Virus record (IMG/VR): IMGVR_UViG_3300020207_000100
Location: 1 to 32,046 of that record
Source: a virus
Reading direction: 5' to 3' (one strand)
DNA length: 32,046 bases
A model generated the notes under the pieces. That model ran no database searches, was not told where the DNA came from, and saw nothing but the letters and a program-made list of their open reading frames with translations. Every line of letters starts with the position of its first letter. Within the stretch, counting starts at the first letter, position 1. Below are positions 8,501-17,500 of the stretch, one piece after another. Position numbers and translations under genes: made by a program.

Positions 8501-11500
8501 TTTCGGTATTATTGAAGATATTATAAGATATGGTGATTCTAATGTATTGGGTGCTATAGCAGCAAACTCAAGTGATATTGAATGGACTACTACAAGTCCT
8601 GTAAACACAAGTGGAAGAAATCAAATAACAAGTAGTACAAGTTTTGATAATACATACACCGAAAGTATTTCAAGTAATTATGAAACCGTTATAAAAATAA
8701 TTGAAAGTGGTTCATCAATAACTACTGAAGAAACAATAGGAACCGATTCTAAAGGAAATCCAATATCAACAGTTGGTATTCCTAAAAATTCTTATGGAGA
8801 CAATTTAGTAAAAACGGTAACTGGTGTAAACATTCCTAATGAAATTACAATAGTAAAAAATACCGATTCGGCAATTAAATTTAATAATAATAATCAATAC
8901 ACCGCATCGGTAACGGCATCTTCGGTTGAGGTAGCAAAAGTATCATCTTCATTCGCAGTAGTTTCCGATATTATAGAATTTGGAATTACTGGAAGTCGAA
9001 TAATAAGTGGTTCATCTGATGCATCAACTTATTTTGAAGTTGTAACATTGGATAGTAATTATAACGCATTTTATTTTAACAAGAATCAGTTATCAAAATT
9101 TGATGACATTGATGGAAAGGATTTACCAGAAGATAGTGGTTCTTATGATGATGGAATAAAAGACCCAACACTTACTCTAAAACGAGGAGAACTATATACT
9201 TTCTCTATTAACTCTCTAAATATCGTAGATGGTGGAAGTATAAATCCTGATGAGAGACAACCATTCTATATTAAAACACAAAGAAAATCAGGAACAGAGT
9301 TCCAATACACAACTGGTATAACAAATAATGGAACAACATTTGGTACTTTAACATTCATTGTACCATTTGATGCACCCGATAGGTTATTCTATGTGAATGG
9401 AAATAATGTTTCTGCAAGTGGTGTAATTGATATTGTAGACAACTTACCTTTATCTGATACTCAAAGATATATTGATGTTCCATCTAAAGGTGAAATAGAG
9501 GTTGTTTACAACACTATTGATAATATTAAGGTAACTGATAACATTCAATTTAGTTCATCTTTTTCAGCGTCTGTAAATGATACTCATAATGTAAGTTCAT
9601 CATTCGCAACCGTGATTGATGTTTTGGAGAATGGATTAGATAATTTACCAACGGTTGTTAGTAATATTACCGGTTCAATAAAGAAAAGTAATATAAGTCA
9701 ATATACTTCATCAACTGATGCAACGGTTGGTATTAGAAATATTGTAACATCATCTTTTGATACAATTATTGATATCTTAGAAAATGGAACTGACAACATA
9801 CCAACTTTAGATGACAATGTGTCAGATTTAATTAAAGTAACTTCGACCAATCAGTTAACATCATCAGTTTCTGCTGGTGATTATGAGGTGGGTCTTGTTA
9901 GTTCATCATACGCAACTATTATTGATGTTTTATTTAATGGGTTGGGTAATTTACCAAGTGAAATCTTAAATACTTCAGCAAGTATAAAAGTAACCAACAC
10001 ACCTCAATACATTTCTGCATCTTCGGTTAGTAGTGAAGAAATCAACAAAGTATCATCTTCGTTTGCTATTGTATTAGATATTGTAGAAAATGGAACGGGT
10101 AGTATTCCTACGATTGTAGAAAATGTAAATGAGAATATAAAAGTTGGAAACATAGGACAATATATTTCATCCTCTTATAGTGGTTCATTAGAAGATGTAT
10201 CTTACCTTTCTTCATCATTCGCAATAGTAACGAGTATAATTAAAAATGGATTAAATTCGGCACCAACTCTTGTTGATTATACAACAAGATTGACAACCGA
10301 AAATGCAATAGCATCTTATGAAATATTAAAAGAAAATATTGATTTTATCCAAGAAGAAACAATAGCATACTTATCATCTTCTTGGTCAACTGCTTCTTAC
10401 GATGAACAAAAGTGTAGAAGAGATGTTGGATTTATTGTTAGTGGTGCAGCAGAAGATTTAATTTGGAATGCAAATTCCGCATCGGTAGTAAATGGTAAGT
10501 TCTATTTTGAGAACCCTTCTTTAGCAGAAACTTCTCAGATAAATCAAACTTTAGATGGTATCAATTACGCAAGTAGATTGGCACAAAAACTTATTCAAAA
10601 TATTGAATTTGTAACATCATCTGAAGAAAGGTTATTAACACAAACTTTATTAACCGAAAACACACCATTTATTCAGAATGAAACTATTTCTTATTTGAGT
10701 TCTTCATGGTCAACATTTGATTATAATGAAGTAACTTGTAAAAGAGATATAAACTATATAATTGATGCAGTAAAAACTGATATTGTTTATGGTGGTAATG
10801 AAAGAAGTGCAAACGCAGGAGAATTCTACTACCTATACCCATCGGATGCTACCGGTTCTCAATTACAACAAACACTTGATGGAATTGACTATGCAAGAAG
10901 ATTAGCAGATAAAGTAATACAAAATGTTGAATTTATAACTTCTTCAAATGAGGCATCGGCATCTCATCAGTTATTGAGAGACAATAAACAATTCATTCAA
11001 GATGAAACTATTGCATATATTTCAGCAAGTTGGTCTGACTTTGATTATGTAGAGTCAACTTGTAAACGAGATGTGGGATACATCATTGATGCGGTTGCAA
11101 CAGATACACTTTATGGAGGTAATGAAAGAACTGTTGAAGCAGCAAGATATTATTACCTATATCCATCGGATGCTACTGGTTCTCAATTATCTCAAACAAC
11201 TGATGCGATTAATTACGCAAGAAGATTATCTGAAAACATTATAGTAAATACACAATTTGCATCTGCACCATTTAGTAGAACAAATGGATATGACCTAATC
11301 TTCAAAAACAGAAACTTAATTCAAACTGAGGTTGTAGAATACATTTCTTCATCATGGGCAGATTTTGAATACGATGATGTAAAATGTGCAAGAGATGTAG
11401 GATATATTTTAGACGCAGTATCTACTGATTTACTTTATGGAGGAAACGAAAGAAGTAGAGTAGCAGGTGAATTCTACTACCTATATCCATCAGATGCTAC

Positions 11501-14500
11501 TGGTTCTCAATTAACACAAACAGTTGATGGTGTTAAGTGGGCAAAATCAATGACTGATGAAATTTTACAAAACAATTTATTTGTAACAGCATCGGAACAA
11601 AAGTTAGCAGTAGCAAGTTTAATAACTGAAAATAAACAACTAATACAAGATGAAACAATAGCATATTTATCTTCATCTTGGTCAACATTTGATTATAACG
11701 AATCTAAATGTAAAAGAGATGTTGGATATATTTTAGATGCAGTTGTGACTGACTTTGTATATGGTGGTAATGAAAGAAGTGCTAAGGCAGGAGAATTCTA
11801 CTATCTATATCCTTCAGAAGCAACTGGTTCTCAACTATCTCAAACATCGGATGGTGTTTCTTTCGCATCAAGACTTACAAATAAGTTAATTACAAATACA
11901 ACTTTAGTAAGTCCTTCGATAGAAAGACAATCAACTTATGATTTATTATTTGAAAACAAATCATTCATACAAGATGAGGTAATATCTTATATTTCTTCTT
12001 CTTGGAGTGGTTTTGACTATATAGAATCTAAATGTAGAAGAGATACTGGATATATTATTGATGCGGTTGCAACTGATACACTTTATGGTGGTAACGAGAG
12101 AAGTGTAACTGCGGGTGAGTTCTATTACTTATTCCCATCTGAAGCAACTGGTTCTCAATTACAACAAACATTGGATGGTGTAAGACATGCGGCAGGTGTA
12201 GCAGATAAACTGATTGAAAATACAATATTTACTACTGCCTCTTTAGACAAAAAACAATCTTATGATTTAATCTTAGACAATAAAGACTTAATTCAAGATA
12301 ATGTTATTGACTTTATAGACCAGACATATCCATACTTCACTTATAATAGAACTAAGTGTAGAAGAGATACTGGATACATTATTGATGCGGTTGTAACTGA
12401 CTTATTGTATGGTGGTAATCAAAGAAGTGTTGTAGCAGGTGTTTATTATTATCTATACCCATCTGAAGCAACTACAACTCAAATAATAGAAACTGTACAG
12501 GCAATACGATATGCCGATTCAATTAGTAAAAAGGTTGTACAAAATGAAGAATTGGTAACACCATCAATTTCTAAGAACACGGAAAACAATATTAGGTTTA
12601 CTAATTCTACTCAATATACCGATTCATTAGCAATTAGTGGAAGTGAAGTATTAGAAATAAGTTCTTCATTTGAAACTGTTACTGGAATTATAACAGATGG
12701 TGTAAAATCATTTACTCCAACAGATGCATCATATGACCCATCAAGTGGAGATTTTGTAATTACTATTGCAAACCATTCACTAAGTACATCAAATGGTATT
12801 TGGATAAAACCTAATTCATTTACCTTTACTTGTGAAATGGATGGTAATAGAACTGAACATATTTTACCTTCACTTGGTCAACCCGCATACAATAATAGAT
12901 TACCAATAACAGCAACAACATCAGATACTATAACTGTAAATGTTGGCAAATCAGGTCCGAATATTGAATTCAATCCAACTAATGCATCTTATGACCCTGC
13001 AACTGGTGATTTTGTGGTAACTGTTGGAACTCATAGTTTAAGTGTTGGTGAAGGTATCGTTATGGAACCTGAATCATTCGCATTCACTTGTGATATGGAT
13101 GATAACCAATCAGTTAAATCTTATCCAAGAGTTGGTATAGACCCTAAAGCAGTTCGTTCTATTCCTCTAACTGCGGTAACTGATACTACATTAACATTTA
13201 ATGTTGGAGCATCTGGTCCAAACAAATATTTCACACCTGTATCTGCATCTTACAACGCATTAACTGGTGATATGACATTGACTGTTAGTGAATCATTCGG
13301 ATTGGGTGTTGGTAGAAGTGTAGTATTGGAAGATGAATCATTTGCATTCACTTGTGACCAAGATGGAAACACAACAACTCATTCTTACCCAAGACCAGGT
13401 TCAGACCCATATGCTGGAAAATCAATTGTGATTACTTCAGTTGGTACAACAACACATACTATAACCGATGCACCATACGATTCAGCAACTGGTGATGTTA
13501 CTATAACAATTGCTAATCACGGATTCTCAAATGGAGATTACATCAAATTAGATGATAACTCTCTAACTTATACTTGTGTATTAGATGGTAATACAACTAC
13601 CAAATCTTACCCAAGACCTAATTACGATTATCCAAGTGGAAGATGGTTAGAGATTTCAAATGTAACTACAAATACATTTGATATCAATATTGGTTCATCT
13701 CCATATGTAGGGGCACATACATTCGTATCTGCAACTTCTGATGGATTAGAAAGACAAGATGGTACATTTACAATCAATGTGGGTAATGCTGGAAGTGCTT
13801 CTGGTTCTTTACACACATTTGTATCTGCATCAAATAACGCAGTTAAACACGAACCTCAATCAGTACACACATTTGTGTCTGCATCAAATGGAGCATTGAA
13901 ACATTTACCTCAATCTACTCATACATTTGTTAGAACTGTTGAAAATTCAATAAGTACAGTTCCATACGAAACTAAAAATATTGAATCACTAACTAAAGTA
14001 AATAATATAGAACAATTTACTTTATCTACAAGTGGTTCATCTACTGAAGTGGGAATTGTATCTGCAAGTATTGATTTGATTAATGATATTATTAGACTTG
14101 GTACTGATAATATACCATTTACTATCGCTAAACATTTCCAAACTTCTGAGTTAGATACTCCACAACAATTAACAACGGGTTCTTATACTCAAATAACTGG
14201 ACCTACATTAGATTCAGAATACAACAATGGTTCAATTATATCTTTAACTGGTGATGGTAGTGATTTCTTCAAAAAAGAAGTTACAGTCAATGGTGTAAGA
14301 ATTGTTGTAGCCGGTGATGTTGGTGGACAAACTGCTGTACCTGATGCATTTACTGAGAAAGTTGCTCGTATGTTTGAATTATTTACTGACCCAAGTGGTT
14401 CGGGAATAAATGAAACATTCCAAAGAAATTTAATTAAAACATTAAGTGGTGATAGTGGAACTTACCACGCTGGATTACCAACTATACAAAGAGTAGCAAG

Positions 14501-17500
14501 AGGGGCTGGAAGTGATTATACTCCAAACTTCCTTGATGATGCTGGTATTTTATATTGGAACTTAACAAACTTGCTTGATACTCATGTACAAAACGATATG
14601 GTTTGGTATCTAAACTCAACAGGTGATATATCTGGTTCTGGTGATATAGATGCACAAGAAGTAATTGAACACATATTCCACACATTACATATGCATGGTT
14701 TACCTGCAGATGATATAAAACTATATTCTTATTTGGCATCTGATTGGCAGACTGGTGATTTATATCTTGCAATGGAAGAGGCATATGATGCTGGATTGTG
14801 GGATTCATCGGGATATGGTGGTAATAGTTGGAAAACTGATTCTGATGCATTTGAGGTAGCTGCTAAAGAATATCTATATTTGTTAAACTTCTCAATGTTT
14901 GAATATACCGATTTATGGGAAAATGGAAGTCTTTCTCCTGAGTGGGATGATTCAATGAGAACACAAGCTGGAATTTTAGCAAATAACCCATTAGGTTATG
15001 CATTCCATAACACATATATTTCACCTACAATTAGTAAACCATCATTGGCAACTATTAGAAGTATATTCCAAGATGGTGATTTGGGTGACCCAACAATAGC
15101 AGGTGAATCTGGATATGTTGTAACTCCAACTGGAACTTATGATGTGACCGATGAGTTAGTCATTGTTAGTTCTTCGGTTAAGATTGTAAATGATATAATT
15201 CAAAGTGGTACTGGTTCACTACCAACTCAAATTTCAAATACATCAAATACTATTAAAGTAGGAACAGTAGACCAATTCATTGGAGTACAAAGTGGTTCAT
15301 TAACTGAAATTGATTTAGTTAAAAACAGAGCAGGTATTATAGAGAATGTGGTACAAAATGGAACGGGTTCACTTCCAATATTAGTTAGAACAAATAGTGA
15401 TATTACAAACCTAATCAAGTATACTGATAGTTCTCAAATAACCGGTAGTAGTGGTGATAAAGTTCAAGAGAAAATTATTTCTTCATCATTTGGTATTGTG
15501 GTTGATATTCTAAACAATGGTACTGGTTCACTACCAACATTAGTTGATTATGAAACAAGAATTGATGCACCTAAGAGTGTTAATGCATATAACTTATTAA
15601 AGGATAATATTGAGTTTATTCAAGATGAAACTATTGCATTCCTTTCTTCATCATGGACTGAATTTGATTACAATGAAGCAAAATGTAGAAGAGATTTAGG
15701 ATTTATCATTAGTGGAGCAGCAGAAGATTTAATTTGGAATGCAAATTCATCTTCAATAGTAAACGGTAAATTCTACTATGAATATCCATCTCAAGCAACT
15801 GGTTCTCAATTACAACAAACACTTGATGGTATTATCTATGCAAGTAATATGGCACAAAACATTGTTAGAGGTAGAACTTATGTAACTGCTTCACAAAATG
15901 TGTCTGCATCATTTGAATTGTTAAGAAACAATAGAGAATTTATTAAAGAAGAAACAATCGCATTTGTATCTTCTTCATGGAGTGATTTCTACTACTCAGA
16001 ATCTAAATGTAGAAGAGATACCGGATATATTGTAGATGCTATCGCAACTGACTTACTATATGGTGGTAATGAAAGAAGTACAATAGCAGCAGAATATTAC
16101 TATCGTTACCCATCAGCAGCAATTGTGGGTGGTGTACCAAATGAAAATCAACAAAAAGACCCAACGGTAACTGCAATAAACTACATTAAAGGTTTAGTTG
16201 GAGAACTTGTAAGTGGTTCTACCTTTGTATCACCAAGTAACGAAGTTGAATACACTTATGATTCGATAAGAGAAAATAGACAATTTATTCAAAATGAAAC
16301 AGTAGCATTTATTAATGCAAAATACCCTGATTTAATTTACAACGAAGCAAGTTGTAGTAGAGATACTGGGTTTATTGTTGATGCTATTGCTACTGATTTA
16401 AGATGGGGTGGTAACCAAAGAAGTATTACCGCAGGTGAGTTCTATTATAAATTCCCATCTAAAGCAATATCATCTCAGGCAAGTTCAACAATTGATGGTG
16501 TAGTATACATCAAAGACTTGATTGAAAGTATTGCAAATAAAGAAACATTATCAGTACCACAAAGAACACTTAATACAGATTCTAATATTAAGTTCTTCAC
16601 ACATAATCAGTTTACTGGTTCACTAAGTGGTAGTTTAGAAAATATAGCATTTGTTTCATCTTCAATTGATATAGTCACTACGATAATCGCAAATGGAACG
16701 GGTTCTTATGAAACTGCAAGTTTATATGGAGTTCGTTCTACTGACCCATCTACTCTCGCTGCTTATGAGATTATCAAGGAAAATATTGACTTTATCAAAG
16801 ATGAAACAATTGCTTACTTATCATCTTCTTGGAGTACATCATCGTACAACGAGGAGAAATGTAAAAGAGATGTTGGATTTATTATTAGTGGAGCAGCAGA
16901 AGATTTAGTTTATAACACTTATTCTGCATCTATTGTAAATGGTAAATTCTATTACGAATACCCATCAGAAGCAAATGGAACGGGTTCACAGATAAATCAA
17001 ACATTAGATGGAATTTTCTACGCAAGTAGAATTACACAAAAATTAATTCAGAATATTGAATTTGAAACTGCTTCATTAGAAGTATCATCTTCTTACAACT
17101 TGATAAGAGAAAATAGACAATTTATTCAAAGTGAATCTATTTCTTACTTATCATCTTCTTGGAGTTCGTTTGACTATAATGAAGAAAAGTGTAAACGAGA
17201 TATAACTCATATTATTGACGCAGTATCAACTGATATTCTTTATGGTGGAAATGAAAGAAGTATTACAGCAGGAAACTTCTACTACAAATACCCATCATCT
17301 GCAACAACTGCTCAAGTTGACCCAACAACAACTGGTATTAATTATGCTGGTGATTTAATGGAAAACCTTATTCAAAACAATGAATTTGTAACTGCAACTG
17401 CAGAAAGAATTGCAGGAAACAAAACATTATTAGAAAATAGAAGTTTTATCCAAAATGAAGTAATAGCATATATTTCTTCTTCTTGGAGTGGTTTTGAATA

